Assembly: GCA_021808285.1 (NCBI GenBank)
Contig: JAKBBV010000010.1
Coordinates: forward strand, 1-63,870
Direction of reading: 5' to 3'
DNA length: 63,870 nt
Origin: Pseudomonadota bacterium
Lineage (GTDB): Bacteria > Pseudomonadota > Alphaproteobacteria > Caulobacterales > Caulobacteraceae
This document shows, piece by piece, positions 52,000-60,345 of this stretch. Every line of letters starts with the position of its first letter. Position 1 is the first letter of the stretch. The notes below the pieces were generated by a model, which saw only the letters and a program-made list of their open reading frames with translations, did no database searches and was not told the DNA's origin. A program made the position numbers and the translations under genes.

Positions 52000-53472
52000 A
52001 TGGTCCGACGCCCCGGCCTCTCCAAGTCCCGTCTCACCGCTTTCGAGCAGTGCCCCAAGCGCCTATGGCTGCAGATCCATCGGCCCGATCTCGCCGAGAC
52101 GGACGAACGGGCGGAGGCGCGCTTCGCGGCGGGTCACGAGGTCGGGGCGGTCGCCTGTTCGCTTGTCCCCCAAGGCGTGATGATCGAGGCTGAGCCCGAC
52201 CTCGCCGCCGCCCTGGACAGGACCCGCGAACTGATAGCCACCGCGCCGGATCGTCCCCTTTTCGAAGCTGCCTTCGAACATGACGGCGTGCTCGTGCGCT
52301 GCGATATCCTCGAGCCCGACGGGCAGGGCGGCTATGCCATGGCCGAGGTCAAAAGCTCTACCGCAGCCAAGCCCTATCACATCGCCGACGTGGCTACGCA
52401 GATCTGGGTGGCGCGCGGCGCCGGCGTCGCGGTGTCGGCCGCTGTGGTGCGCCACATCGACAACCGCTTCGTCCTGGGCCGGCAGGGGGAATATCGGGGT
52501 CTCTTCGCCGATGCGGATGTGCTGGCTGAGGCCGAGCCCATCGCGCGGGACCGCGGCCGGGTGGTCGCCGCCGCGCGCCGCTGCCTCGCCGGGCCGCAGC
52601 CGGACATCGCGCCGGGCGCGCAGTGTTCAGACCCTTTCGCCTGCGAGTTCGCCTCGCACTGCGGGTCCGTCCTGCCCAAGGGACCCGACTGGCCGGTGAC
52701 GATCCTGCCCCGCGGCGGCGGCAGGGCCTGGCTGGACCAGGGGATCGAGGATCTTCTCGCGGTCGATCCGAAGGGCCTCCCCAACGCCACGCAGCGGCGC
52801 ATCCACCACGCCACGCGCACGGGCCAGCCCTTTCACGATATTGAGGCCGCGCGCATCGCCATGGCCGGCTGGGCCTTTCCCCGCACCTGGCTCGACTTCG
52901 AGACGATCGGATTCGCCGTTCCGCGCTGGATCGGAACTCGGCCCTATCAGAACCTCCCCTTCCAGTTCTCGGCCCATGTGGAGGACGCCGACGGCGAGGT
53001 CGCGCACCATGAGTTCCTAAGCCTGGACGGGGCCGATCCGCGCCGCGCCTGCGCTGAAGCCCTGCTTGCCGCGGTCCCCACCGCTGGCGCGATCATCGCC
53101 TACAGCGCCAGCTTCGAGCGCGGCGTCATCCGTGATCTGGCCCAGGTCTTCCCCGACTTGTCCGCGCCGCTCGCCGCCATGGCCGAGCGCGTGGTCGATC
53201 TCCTGCCCGTGGCGCGCGAGACCTGGTACCACCGCGACCAGAGGGGCAGCTGGTCGATCAAGGCCGTCCTGCCCACCATCGCGCCGGATCTCAACTACTC
53301 GAACCTGGAGGTCGGCGACGGCCAGGCCGCCCAGGGCGCCTATCTGGAGGCCACCGCCAAGGACACCGACCCGGCGCGCCGGGCGCAGATCGCCTCAGCT
53401 CTCAGCGCCTACTGCGCGCGCGACACCTGGGCCATGATCGCCGTGGCGCGGCGTCTGGCGGGGCTGTCGTGA
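52000..53472 (+). CDS. DUF2779 protein: RecB/Cas4-like FeS nuclease fused to DEDD exonuclease domain
   Basis: A 490-residue protein in two parts. N-terminal part: PD-(D/E)xK motif D102 (VRCDILE) and E116-V-K118, with C18 (FEQCPKRLW) and C209-x5-C215-x5-C221, the four-cysteine arrangement of AddB/Cas4-type 4Fe-4S nucleases. C-terminal part (DUF2779): D299/E301 (WLDFETIGF), YSASFERGVIRDL, and D475 (YCARDTWAM), an RNase H-like DEDD exonuclease pattern. It may process DNA ends. It lies 75 bp after dnaA on the same strand. ATG 52000 was chosen over TTG 51985; neither has a clear ribosome site. Confidence 0.88.
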   Translation: MVRRPGLSKSRLTAFEQCPKRLWLQIHRPDLAETDERAEARFAAGHEVGAVACSLVPQGVMIEAEPDLAAALDRTRELIATAPDRPLFEAAFEHDGVLVRCDILEPDGQGGYAMAEVKSSTAAKPYHIADVATQIWVARGAGVAVSAAVVRHIDNRFVLGRQGEYRGLFADADVLAEAEPIARDRGRVVAAARRCLAGPQPDIAPGAQCSDPFACEFASHCGSVLPKGPDWPVTILPRGGGRAWLDQGIEDLLAVDPKGLPNATQRRIHHATRTGQPFHDIEAARIAMAGWAFPRTWLDFETIGFAVPRWIGTRPYQNLPFQFSAHVEDADGEVAHHEFLSLDGADPRRACAEALLAAVPTAGAIIAYSASFERGVIRDLAQVFPDLSAPLAAMAERVVDLLPVARETWYHRDQRGSWSIKAVLPTIAPDLNYSNLEVGDGQAAQGAYLEATAKDTDPARRAQIASALSAYCARDTWAMIAVARRLAGLS

Positions 53473-54127
53473 GGGCCCTGGCTCGGCTGGCCACGCGTCA
53501 GCGATTTTCATCAATTCGGTGAGCTCCGGCCACACCATCGCCGAACTGCGCTTTGGCGAGGTGTCTCTGGCGGCCCGCAGCTAAAGGGTCGTGCTCGGAC
53601 TTGTATCATCGGCAACGCAATACAGATCCACTGGGGTCGCGAGGGCCGGCGTCCCAGTCAGAAAGGACGACGCGACGCCGATCAGTAGGCGGCCCAATCG
53701 AGCGAGTTCCTGAGCATGTTTTGCCTCCGCTCGATGCCTAATCTAGTCGAGAGTCGATGGACTTTTCAATGTTGTAATATTTTTGACGACGGCGCGCCAT
53801 GCCAGGCTCGCCGACCTGCGCGATGAGCGCTTCGCCGGGTTGCGCGCCAATCTTTCAGATGGCGATCGCGCCGGTCAGGCTTTGTCCCTGGCCCTCGGGG
53901 CCAATCCGGCGCCGGAAGGGCTGACCGACCCGCTTGAGCGAAGGGTTGACGACCGCAGCTTCACGCTTCGCCGGAGGCTCTGGAGCCCCAAAGATCTGTC
54001 CCAGACCGTCGACTACGAGGCTATCGATCTCCCCGCCCCGCAGGATCCTGACCCTCGCCGCGGCGCCGGGCCGTACGATGCCTCGGATTGACGGCGCCTG
54101 CGGCCCATCCGGCCAGGGCGCCGGCCC
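53473..54127. other. Gene-poor stretch with possible gene remnants
   Basis: About 650 bp. Minus strand: ATG 53717 has a good GGAGG (53728-53724) but stops after 11 codons, while a shifted frame encodes LLIGVASSFLTGTPALA followed by TPVDLYCVADDTSPSTTL and a stop at 53581, which looks like a signal peptide plus 18 residues; TTG 53697 could start it directly. The sequence around 53755-53785 is the AT-richest in the area. An open + frame at 53783-54091 has no family resemblance. I cannot support a functional gene. Confidence 0.4.
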
Positions 54128-55411
54128 TCAGAAAGGGCCCATTTCGCGCCAGGCCCGGGCCAGGGCGTCCCGGTGCTCGGGGGCGGCGAGCGCGATCAGG
54201 GACCGGGCGCGGGCGCCCATGTCGAGGCCGCGAAGCGCCGCCGTCCCATGCTCGGTGACCACGGTATCGGCGAGGTCGCGGGGCAGGGAGACGGTGGGGC
54301 TGGCGAGCCGCGGGACGATGCGCGAGATGCGTCCGCTCTTGGCCGTTGCGGGGAAGGCCAGGATCGCGCGTCCGCCCTCTGATAGGCGCGCTGCGCGGGC
54401 GAAGTCCGGGGCCCCGCCCAGTCCGCCGAACAGACGCCCCTCGCGCCACTCCAGATTGACCTGGCCGAAGAGGTCGATCTCCAGGGCCGAATTGACGGCG
54501 GTGAAGCGGGGCAGGGCGGCCAGGGCGGCAACGTCGTGGGTCTGGTCCGTTCCGGCGAAGACCAGATGCTCCGCCGCCCAGCGCAGGAAGGGTTCGGGTC
54601 CGTGGGCGAGGCCGGTAATGTGCTCGGCGACCGGGTCCAGGGCCCCGGCTTCGGCCAGGGACTGATAGCCAGGCGTGACCATGCCCGAACGAATGACCAG
54701 ACCAGACCGGTCAGTCAGCCGCGCCACCACCGCGGCGGGCGCTCCCCCGATGCCCGTCTGAAGCGAGGCGCCGTCCGGGACCAACTCGGCCACACGCGCG
54801 GCGATGGCCTCCAGGATCGGCTCGGAGACCTCCGCCTCGCCCAGGATGAAGGGGCCCGGGACGATCGCCACGTGCTCGGCCTGCGCCAGATCGACCCTCG
54901 GGCCGCGCCGCACATCCGGCAGGTGCGGATTGACCAGGGCCAGCCGCCGCCGGGCGCGGGCGAAGACCGGTGCGGCGAAATCGGCGCAGGGGCCGAATCC
55001 CGCCCGGCCCTGAGCATCCGGCGCGGTGGTCTGCACGACGGCCAGGTCGAAATCCCGTCCGGCCAGATAGCCGCCGATCTCCGAATAGGGCAGGGGCAGG
55101 GCGATCACCCGCCCGGCGATGAAGCCCTCGCGAAGCTCAGCCGGCAACATGAAGGTCTCGAGCCGGGCGCCGGGATGCAGGGCCGAATAGTCGAAGCCGT
55201 TGATCCCCGGCAGGAGGGAGCTGGTCACGGTCGCTCCGTTCAGAAGGTGGGGGACCGCGGCCAGGGCCGCGCGAAGGGCCAGGGGCTCGCCACCGGCGCC
55301 CTGGACATAGATCCGCGCCCCCGGTCCTGCGGCGCTGAACGCCTGCACGACCGCGTCCAGAACCGCCGGGTCCAGATCGTCCGCGGCCGTCTGCGGCTTG
55401 ATCGCACTCAC
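54128..55411 (-). CDS. Acetyl-CoA hydrolase/transferase family protein
   Basis: A 427-residue CoA-transferase (AcH family, like 4-hydroxybutyrate CoA-transferase). Segments: ARIYVQGAGGEPLALRAALA, FDYSALHPGARLETFMLPAE, LQTGIGGAPAAVVARL, the glutamate region SALEIDLFGQVNLEWREGRL, VTEHGTAALRGLDMGARA. The catalytic glutamate is in NSALEIDLFGQ. GTG 55411 is used; GTG 55462 is in frame but overlaps the next gene's start. It would transfer CoA between acids; substrate unknown. Divergent from the kinase gene. Confidence 0.88.
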   Translation of the reverse strand: MSAIKPQTAADDLDPAVLDAVVQAFSAAGPGARIYVQGAGGEPLALRAALAAVPHLLNGATVTSSLLPGINGFDYSALHPGARLETFMLPAELREGFIAGRVIALPLPYSEIGGYLAGRDFDLAVVQTTAPDAQGRAGFGPCADFAAPVFARARRRLALVNPHLPDVRRGPRVDLAQAEHVAIVPGPFILGEAEVSEPILEAIAARVAELVPDGASLQTGIGGAPAAVVARLTDRSGLVIRSGMVTPGYQSLAEAGALDPVAEHITGLAHGPEPFLRWAAEHLVFAGTDQTHDVAALAALPRFTAVNSALEIDLFGQVNLEWREGRLFGGLGGAPDFARAARLSEGGRAILAFPATAKSGRISRIVPRLASPTVSLPRDLADTVVTEHGTAALRGLDMGARARSLIALAAPEHRDALARAWREMGPF

Positions 55412-55453
55412 GGCCGCCTTGACCCGAAGGCGCGATTGAGGTGAGGCCCCGCC

Positions 55454-56965
55454 ATGGCCCACCCTCCTCCGAATGCCGCCTCGCTTGGCGTGGAACCCAC
55501 GGAGCTCTCGTGTCTGGACCCGGCCCTGGCGCGCTGGCTGCTGGAGGGCGCCGGGGGTCCATCGCCCTGCGAACGCGTCATCGAGACCTCTCTTTCCCTG
55601 GTGTTCCTCTTCCCGGATCGCGCGCTGAAGCTCAAGAAGTCGGTGGACTACGACTTTGTGGATTTCTCAACCCGGGACAAGCGGGACACCGCCCTGGAGC
55701 GGGAGTTCGCCCTCAACCAGCCCCTTGCCCCGGACATCTATCGTTCCGTGCGCCAGATCCGGCGAGGCCCCGACGGAAACCTCGGTCTCGAGGGCCAGGG
55801 CGAGGCGCTGGGGGCCGTTCTGGAGATGCGCAGGTTCGCCGACGACGCCCTGCTCTCGGCCCAGGCGCGGGTGAGCGGTGATCTGGGCGAGACGCTCGGC
55901 CGTCGCATCGCCCGATTTCACCTTGAGGCGTCGCTGGCGCCGGACGGCGGAGGCGCCGAAGGACTGGGCTATGTTCTGGCCTCCAATGCCTTTCAGCTTC
56001 GCCTGCACGTCAACGCTCCGGGAGCCCTGGAGGCGGAGAGGGTGGAGCGTCTGATCGCGGCTGCCGACGCCGCCCTGGCCCAAGCCGCGCCGCAACTGGA
56101 CGCGCGCCGGACCCAGGGCTTCTGTCGCGCCTGCCATGGCGATCTCCATACCGACAACATCGTCATCGAGGAGGGGCGCGTCTCGCTGATCGACGGCATC
56201 GAATTCAATGACCGCCTGCGCGAGATCGATATCCTTTACGACCTCGCCTTCCTGATCATGGATCTGCTGTTCCGCGGCGCTGCCGAGGCCGCCAGCCGGG
56301 TCCTCAATGGCTGGCTCGACGCCGCCGCCCGCGCCTTCGGCGCCGAGCTTTATGAGGGTTTGGCCGTGCTGCCCTTGTTCCTGGCCACGCGCGCCTCGGT
56401 GCGCGCCCATGTCCGCGCCCGCGAGGGGCGCATGGACGAAGCCCGCGCCTATCTGGACGCGGCCCTGGACCATCTGCGCGCTCCGGCGCCCTCGCTCCTG
56501 GCCATCGGCGGCGCGCAGGGCAGCGGCAAATCGCATCTCGCCCGGCGCCTCGCCCCGGCGCGCGGCCATCCGCCGGGCGCTGTGGTCCTGCGCAGCGACG
56601 AGATCCGCAAGCGCCTGATGGGGCGTGAACCCACCGCCCCCTTGCCGCGCGAGGCCTATGCGCCAGAGGTCTCAGCCCGCGTCTATGACGCCCTGTGCGC
56701 GGCGACTCAGGCCTCACTCGACGCTGGCGTCACCGTCATCGCTGACGCCGTCTTCTATGGTCCCGATGAGCGGGCCCGTATCGAGGCCGTGGCGCGGCGC
56801 GCCGGCGCCCCCTTCGAGGGGGTGTGGCTGGAGGTCGACCGCGAGGTGGCGGCGGCGCGGCTGGCGGCGCGGCGGTCCGACGCCTCCGACGCCGACCTCG
56901 CCGTGCGCGAGGCTCAGCTCAGCCGCGATCCCGGCCCCATCTCCTGGCGTCGTGAGGAGGGTTAG
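55454..56965 (+). CDS. Bifunctional aminoglycoside phosphotransferase-like/AAA kinase protein
   Basis: A 503-residue fusion. N-terminal part (about 1-340) is an APH-fold kinase: SLVFLFPDRALKLKKSVDYD, catalytic CHGDLHTDNIVIEE and IDGIEFNDRLREIDILYDLA. C-terminal part is a P-loop kinase with LAIGGAQGSGKSHLARRLAP, DEIRKRLMG and a lid of basic residues, like zeta-toxin or gluconate kinase folds. The fusion is widespread in proteobacteria with unknown substrate; aminoglycoside resistance is not implied. Its TAG stop is the first three bases of the 116-bp repeat. Confidence 0.9.
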   Translation: MAHPPPNAASLGVEPTELSCLDPALARWLLEGAGGPSPCERVIETSLSLVFLFPDRALKLKKSVDYDFVDFSTRDKRDTALEREFALNQPLAPDIYRSVRQIRRGPDGNLGLEGQGEALGAVLEMRRFADDALLSAQARVSGDLGETLGRRIARFHLEASLAPDGGGAEGLGYVLASNAFQLRLHVNAPGALEAERVERLIAAADAALAQAAPQLDARRTQGFCRACHGDLHTDNIVIEEGRVSLIDGIEFNDRLREIDILYDLAFLIMDLLFRGAAEAASRVLNGWLDAAARAFGAELYEGLAVLPLFLATRASVRAHVRAREGRMDEARAYLDAALDHLRAPAPSLLAIGGAQGSGKSHLARRLAPARGHPPGAVVLRSDEIRKRLMGREPTAPLPREAYAPEVSARVYDALCAATQASLDAGVTVIADAVFYGPDERARIEAVARRAGAPFEGVWLEVDREVAAARLAARRSDASDADLAVREAQLSRDPGPISWRREEG

Positions 56966-57078
56966 AGCGCCGTCCGACCAGATGGGAACTGTCTGGGCGG
57001 TCAGACGGCGCGTAAACGATTGAATCTAGAGCGACACACAAGCTCCGGGATGATTCCGTCAGTTCGGAAACCGCTCTA
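56963..57078. repeat. Intergenic repeat, copy 2 (116 bp, two GANTC sites)
   Basis: Same length, ends and orientation as 6565-6680. TAGAGCG at the left is the stop of the kinase gene; CTA at the right end is, on the minus strand, the TAG stop of the ahpD gene. The outer hairpin GCGCCGTC/GACGGCGC is kept exactly. GAATC (near 57022) and GATTC (near 57052) are conserved. Confidence 0.88.
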
Positions 57079-57606
57079 GGCGGCGCCTTGGGCGGCCCGT
57101 TCGGCGGCCAGGACCCGGCTCACCGCATTGACCACAGCGCCGATGCGAAGGCCGGCCTGGACGTGGGTATTGATCATGCCCCGCTGACGCAGTTCCGCCT
57201 CGTGGCTGTCGAGGCAGGCGCCGCAGCCGTTGATGGCCGAGACCACCGTGCACCAGAGCTCGAAATCGACCCGCTCGACGCCGTGACTGGCCATGAAGTT
57301 CATGCGCAGACGGCTGGGCAGGGCGCGATATTCCGGATTCTGCATCAGGTGCAGGGCCCGGTAATAGACATTGTTCATGGCCATCAATGCGGCGGCCGCC
57401 TTGGCGGCTGTGCGCGCCTCCGGCGACAGGGGGGCATCCTCAAGGGCGCGGATCACGTCCGCCTGACCTGCGGCGTAGGCGGAGGCCAGGAAACAGCCCC
57501 ACTTCTGCTGTTCGTTCAACAGCGTCTCGCCGGCCAGGGAGGAGAGATTGAGGGAGAGGTCCTTGGCATAGGCCGGCAGACTCTCGCGCAGGGCGTCGAG
57601 GGACAT
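57076..57606 (-). CDS. ahpD: Alkyl hydroperoxide reductase AhpD (carboxymuconolactone decarboxylase family)
   Basis: A 176-residue AhpD-type disulfide reductase, expected to re-reduce AhpC. The CxxC is C128-x2-C131 with H135 (GCGACLDSHEAEL). N-terminal MSLDALRESLPAYAKDLSLN and MAMNNVYYRALHLM match AhpD. It follows ahpC by 75 bp on the same strand, separated by a 13-base C-run on the + strand. Its stop codon is donated by the intergenic repeat. Confidence 0.94.
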   Translation of the reverse strand: MSLDALRESLPAYAKDLSLNLSSLAGETLLNEQQKWGCFLASAYAAGQADVIRALEDAPLSPEARTAAKAAAALMAMNNVYYRALHLMQNPEYRALPSRLRMNFMASHGVERVDFELWCTVVSAINGCGACLDSHEAELRQRGMINTHVQAGLRIGAVVNAVSRVLAAERAAQGAA

Positions 57607-57654
57607 GGGGAACTCCAGAGTCAGGACCCAGACGGGGGGAAGCGGATCGCGCCG

Positions 57655-57667
57655 CCCCCCCCCCCCC
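57655..57667. repeat. 13-base homopolymer C tract (G in the message)
   Basis: Thirteen consecutive C (+ strand) in the 75-bp gap between ahpC and ahpD, about 50 bp before the ahpD ATG. Such runs slip during replication. Confidence 0.9.
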
Positions 57668-57681
57668 GTCGCTACAGAGGC

Positions 57682-58239
57682 TCAGGCGGCTTTCAGAACC
57701 TCTCCGCCCACCGGGCGGTTGCAGGGGCAGAGCTCGTCCGTCTGCAGGGCGTCAAGCACCCGCAGGGTATCGGCCGGCGCGCGGCCGACATTGAGATTGG
57801 TGACATAGACGTGCTGGATCACATTGTGCGGATCCACCACGAAGGTGGCGCGCAGGGCGACGCCCTCGGCTTCGTCCAGAATGCCCAGGTCGCGGGCGAA
57901 CCGGCCGCCATTATCGGCGAATTGCCAGATGGGCAGACGGTCGAGATCGGGATGCGACCGACGCCAGCCGAGCTTGCAGTGCTCGTTGTCCGTCGAACCG
58001 CCCAGCACCACGGCGTCGCGATCCTCGAACTCGCGACCCAGGCGAGCGAACTCGGCGATCTCGGTCGGACAGACGAAGGTGAAATCCTTGGGATAGAAGA
58101 AGATGACCTTCCACTTGCCAGAGAAGCTGTCGGGGGTCAGGGCCTCGAAGGCGCTCTCGCCCTTTTCCTCGTGGAGGTTGAAGCCGGGCTTCACGCCGAC
58201 GATCTTGAACGGGGGAAGGGTGTCGCCCACTCCGAGCAT
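57682..58239 (-). CDS. ahpC: Alkyl hydroperoxide reductase AhpC (peroxiredoxin)
   Basis: A 185-residue typical two-Cys peroxiredoxin. The peroxidatic C57 is in FFYPKDFTFVCPTEIAEFAR; the resolving cysteine is in DELCPCNRP near the C-terminus. GGSTDNEHCKLGWR and ATFVVDPHNVIQHVYV also fit AhpC of the AhpC/AhpD (mycobacterial) subtype rather than the AhpF type. A palindromic OxyR-like pattern is found upstream at 58334-58370. ahpD follows. Confidence 0.95.
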   Translation of the reverse strand: MLGVGDTLPPFKIVGVKPGFNLHEEKGESAFEALTPDSFSGKWKVIFFYPKDFTFVCPTEIAEFARLGREFEDRDAVVLGGSTDNEHCKLGWRRSHPDLDRLPIWQFADNGGRFARDLGILDEAEGVALRATFVVDPHNVIQHVYVTNLNVGRAPADTLRVLDALQTDELCPCNRPVGGEVLKAA

Positions 58240-58333
58240 AACGGACTCCTGGTTGGTTGCGGACTGGTTCGATGCTGCAGCCGCACATCGGCTGTTGCGG
58301 CCGCGAGATACAGGCTCCGGCGCAACAAATCCA

Positions 58334-58370
58334 ATCGAAGAAATCTTGCCCGTTCATCGCTCGCCTCTAT
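58334..58370 (-). promoter_or_regulatory. OxyR-like site upstream of ahpC
   Basis: Minus strand ATAG-N7-CGAT-N7-CAAG-N7-CGAT, agreeing with the OxyR pattern ATAG-N7-CTAT-N7-ATAG-N7-CTAT in spacing and 12 of 16 bases. It lies about 95-130 bp before the ahpC ATG. The match is partial. Confidence 0.3.
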
Positions 58371-58392
58371 GGTGAAGCGGGGCGCGCCGGGT

Positions 58393-58842
58393 TCAAGCTC
58401 CGGGAAGGATATCGGCCAGGGCCCTGGACGCCGCCAGGCGGCCAAAGGCGAGGGTCAGGGCCTTGCGGCGGGCCGTGGCCAGGGGCGTCGCGGGGGCCTC
58501 CCGGATCACGGCTCCGTCGAAGGCGTCGGCGACAATCAGGCCGGGCGCCTCAGGCAGAACGTGCTGCGGGAACTCGGGCGCCACGGCGAAGTAGAACTGG
58601 TCGCAGAAGGGCAGGTAATCGGCCCATTTCTGATCCGTGCGGAAGTCGTCCAGGCCAGACTTCACCTCAGCGATGACGATCTCTCCGCGGGGGCCGAGCG
58701 CCATGATGTCCGCCCGCCGACCATTGGGCAGGGTCACTTCCAGCAGGGGCGTGCGGCCGAGCGCCCAGAAGAGCCGCGCTGCGCCGCGGGTCACGGCCAG
58801 GGTGGTCCGGGGCCTCTCTCCGACGAGATCGACGGTTTCCAT
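58393..58842 (-). CDS. mmcB: MmcB family DNA repair protein
   Basis: A 149-residue PD-(D/E)xK-like protein, MmcB in Caulobacter, linked to mitomycin C resistance. GRRADIMALGPRGEIVIAEV and K of EVKSGLDDFRTDQKWADYLP give the D...E-x-K pattern; FYFAVAPEFPQHVLPEAPGL and ARRKALTLAFGRLAA are family features. In Caulobacter it is in the SOS regulon; I saw no GTTC-N7-GTTC immediately upstream here. Confidence 0.92.
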   Translation of the reverse strand: METVDLVGERPRTTLAVTRGAARLFWALGRTPLLEVTLPNGRRADIMALGPRGEIVIAEVKSGLDDFRTDQKWADYLPFCDQFYFAVAPEFPQHVLPEAPGLIVADAFDGAVIREAPATPLATARRKALTLAFGRLAASRALADILPGA

Positions 58843-58867
58843 GTCGCGACGCCGCGCCTCTCGCGTC

Positions 58868-59506
58868 TCAGACTCTCCGGGCGGTGAGAATGGGGATTTT
58901 CGGATCCAGCATCTGGCCCTTCATCGGCCCCTCGCCCTCTGTAGGTGAGACCGGTGAGACGAGGATCGCGCGAACGACGTCCATGCCCTCCACCACCTGA
59001 CCGAAGGCGGCGAAGCCCAGATTGTCGCCGCTCTGGCTCGGATCGGCGTCGAGATAGGGCTGGGCGCCGATGCAGATGAAGAAGTCGCAGGTGGCCGTCC
59101 CAGGCTCCAGCCTGGCCAAGGAGACGGTTCCATCCACATGGCGCAGGCCGGTCTTGAGCGTGCTCTCATGGGCGATGGGAGGAAAGAGGCGCGAGCCGTC
59201 CGTGCCCGGCCCGCCCTGTATCAGGCCGGTGGGAGGATCGTCCCCGGCCTTGCTGGCGCGATAGAAGCTGGTCCCGTCCAGGCGGCCTGTCCGGGTATAG
59301 TGGAGGAAGTTCTCACAGCTGATCGGGGCCTTGTCCGACGCCAGTTCAATGACGATCACGCCCTTGGATGTCGTCAGGGCGACGCGCGGCCGGGGCGTCG
59401 TCGACGCAGGCGTGGGCGGCGGCGCCTCTGGGGACGGGTCGGCCAGCACGGGCCCCGCCGCCAGGGCGGCGGCGAGGGCCAGGAGGCGGCGGCGGGACGG
59501 GGTCAT
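58868..59506 (-). CDS. Periplasmic cyclophilin-type peptidyl-prolyl isomerase
   Basis: A 212-residue protein. The signal has a twin-arginine-like SRRRLLALAAALAAG with cleavage near LADP (residue 23), so Tat or Sec export to the periplasm. Cyclophilin core: VALTTSKGVIVIELASDKAP, SCENFLHYTRTGRLDGTSFY, GLIQGGPG, and FAAFGQVVEGMDVVRAILV. The active Arg and Phe residues are partly present; SFYRAS replaces the common FHRVI. GGAG lies seven bases before ATG 59506. Confidence 0.9.
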   Translation of the reverse strand: MTPSRRRLLALAAALAAGPVLADPSPEAPPPTPASTTPRPRVALTTSKGVIVIELASDKAPISCENFLHYTRTGRLDGTSFYRASKAGDDPPTGLIQGGPGTDGSRLFPPIAHESTLKTGLRHVDGTVSLARLEPGTATCDFFICIGAQPYLDADPSQSGDNLGFAAFGQVVEGMDVVRAILVSPVSPTEGEGPMKGQMLDPKIPILTARRV

Positions 59507-59583
59507 CTCGGGTCTCCAGCGGCGGCGCGGGGTCGGTTTCGGCGCTGGAGAGGTGGGATCTGGCCGTTCCCCTCCGGGCGCCC

Positions 59584-60345
59584 TCAAGGCTTCAGTTTGT
59601 ATCCGGTGGCGAAGATCCGCCAGATCAGGATCAGGCTCGCCGCCATGAAACCCGCGGTGGCCGCCAGGCTGGCCGCCACCGAGACGTCGGCGCGGTCGAA
59701 GAAGGCCCAACGGAACGCGCTGATCAGATAGACCACGGGGTTGAACAGGCTCACCTCGCGCCAGGGCTGAGGCAGCATGGAGATGGAATAGAAGCTGCCG
59801 CCCAGGAAGGTCAGGGGGGTGAGGATCAGGGTGGGCACGATCTGCAGCCTCTCCCAACCCTCCGCCCAGACGCCGATCACGAAGCCGAACAGGCTGAAGG
59901 TCACCGCCGTGAGCACCATGAATCCGGCCATCATCAGCGGGTGGGCGAGGGGATAGGCGACGAACAGCCGCGCCGTGAGCAGGATGATGGCGCCCAGCAG
60001 GACCGACTTGGTCGCCGCCGCGCCCACATAGCCCGCCGTCGCCTCCCACCAGGCCACCGGCGCCGAGAGCAGCTCATAGATCGTGCCGGACCATTTGGGC
60101 ATGTGAATGCCGAAGGAGGCGTTGCCGACGCTCTCGGTGAGGATCGAGAGCATGGTCAGACCCGGCACGATGAAGGCGGCGTAGCTGACCCCGTCGATGG
60201 CGGTCATGCGTGATCCGATCGCCGAGCCGAAGACGACGAAATAGAGGGTGGTGGAGATGACCGGCGCCAGAAGGCTCTGGGTCAGGGTCCTGAACCAGCG
60301 CGACATCTCGAATCGATAGATCGCCAGGGCGCCTCCGGGGTTCAT
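59584..60345 (-). CDS. ABC-2 type transporter permease (DrrB-like)
   Basis: A 253-residue permease with six membrane segments. [20 protein letters not shown] at the start, [39 protein letters not shown] and [20 protein letters not shown] are the ABC-2 marks. It overlaps the ATPase gene by ATGA; both form a DrrAB-type exporter for drugs, lipids or polysaccharide. The permease at 29437-30264 is a paralogue. Confidence 0.92.
   Translation of the reverse strand: MNPGGALAIYRFEMSRWFRTLTQSLLAPVISTTLYFVVFGSAIGSRMTAIDGVSYAAFIVPGLTMLSILTESVGNASFGIHMPKWSGTIYELLSAPVAWWEATAGYVGAAATKSVLLGAIILLTARLFVAYPLAHPLMMAGFMVLTAVTFSLFGFVIGVWAEGWERLQIVPTLILTPLTFLGGSFYSISMLPQPWREVSLFNPVVYLISAFRWAFFDRADVSVAASLAATAGFMAASLILIWRIFATGYKLKP

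Noticed and set aside
53783-54091. 102-codon + frame with TTG start
   Set aside because: No family resemblance, no clear ribosome site, and other frames look equally protein-like; listed only as part of a gene-poor stretch.
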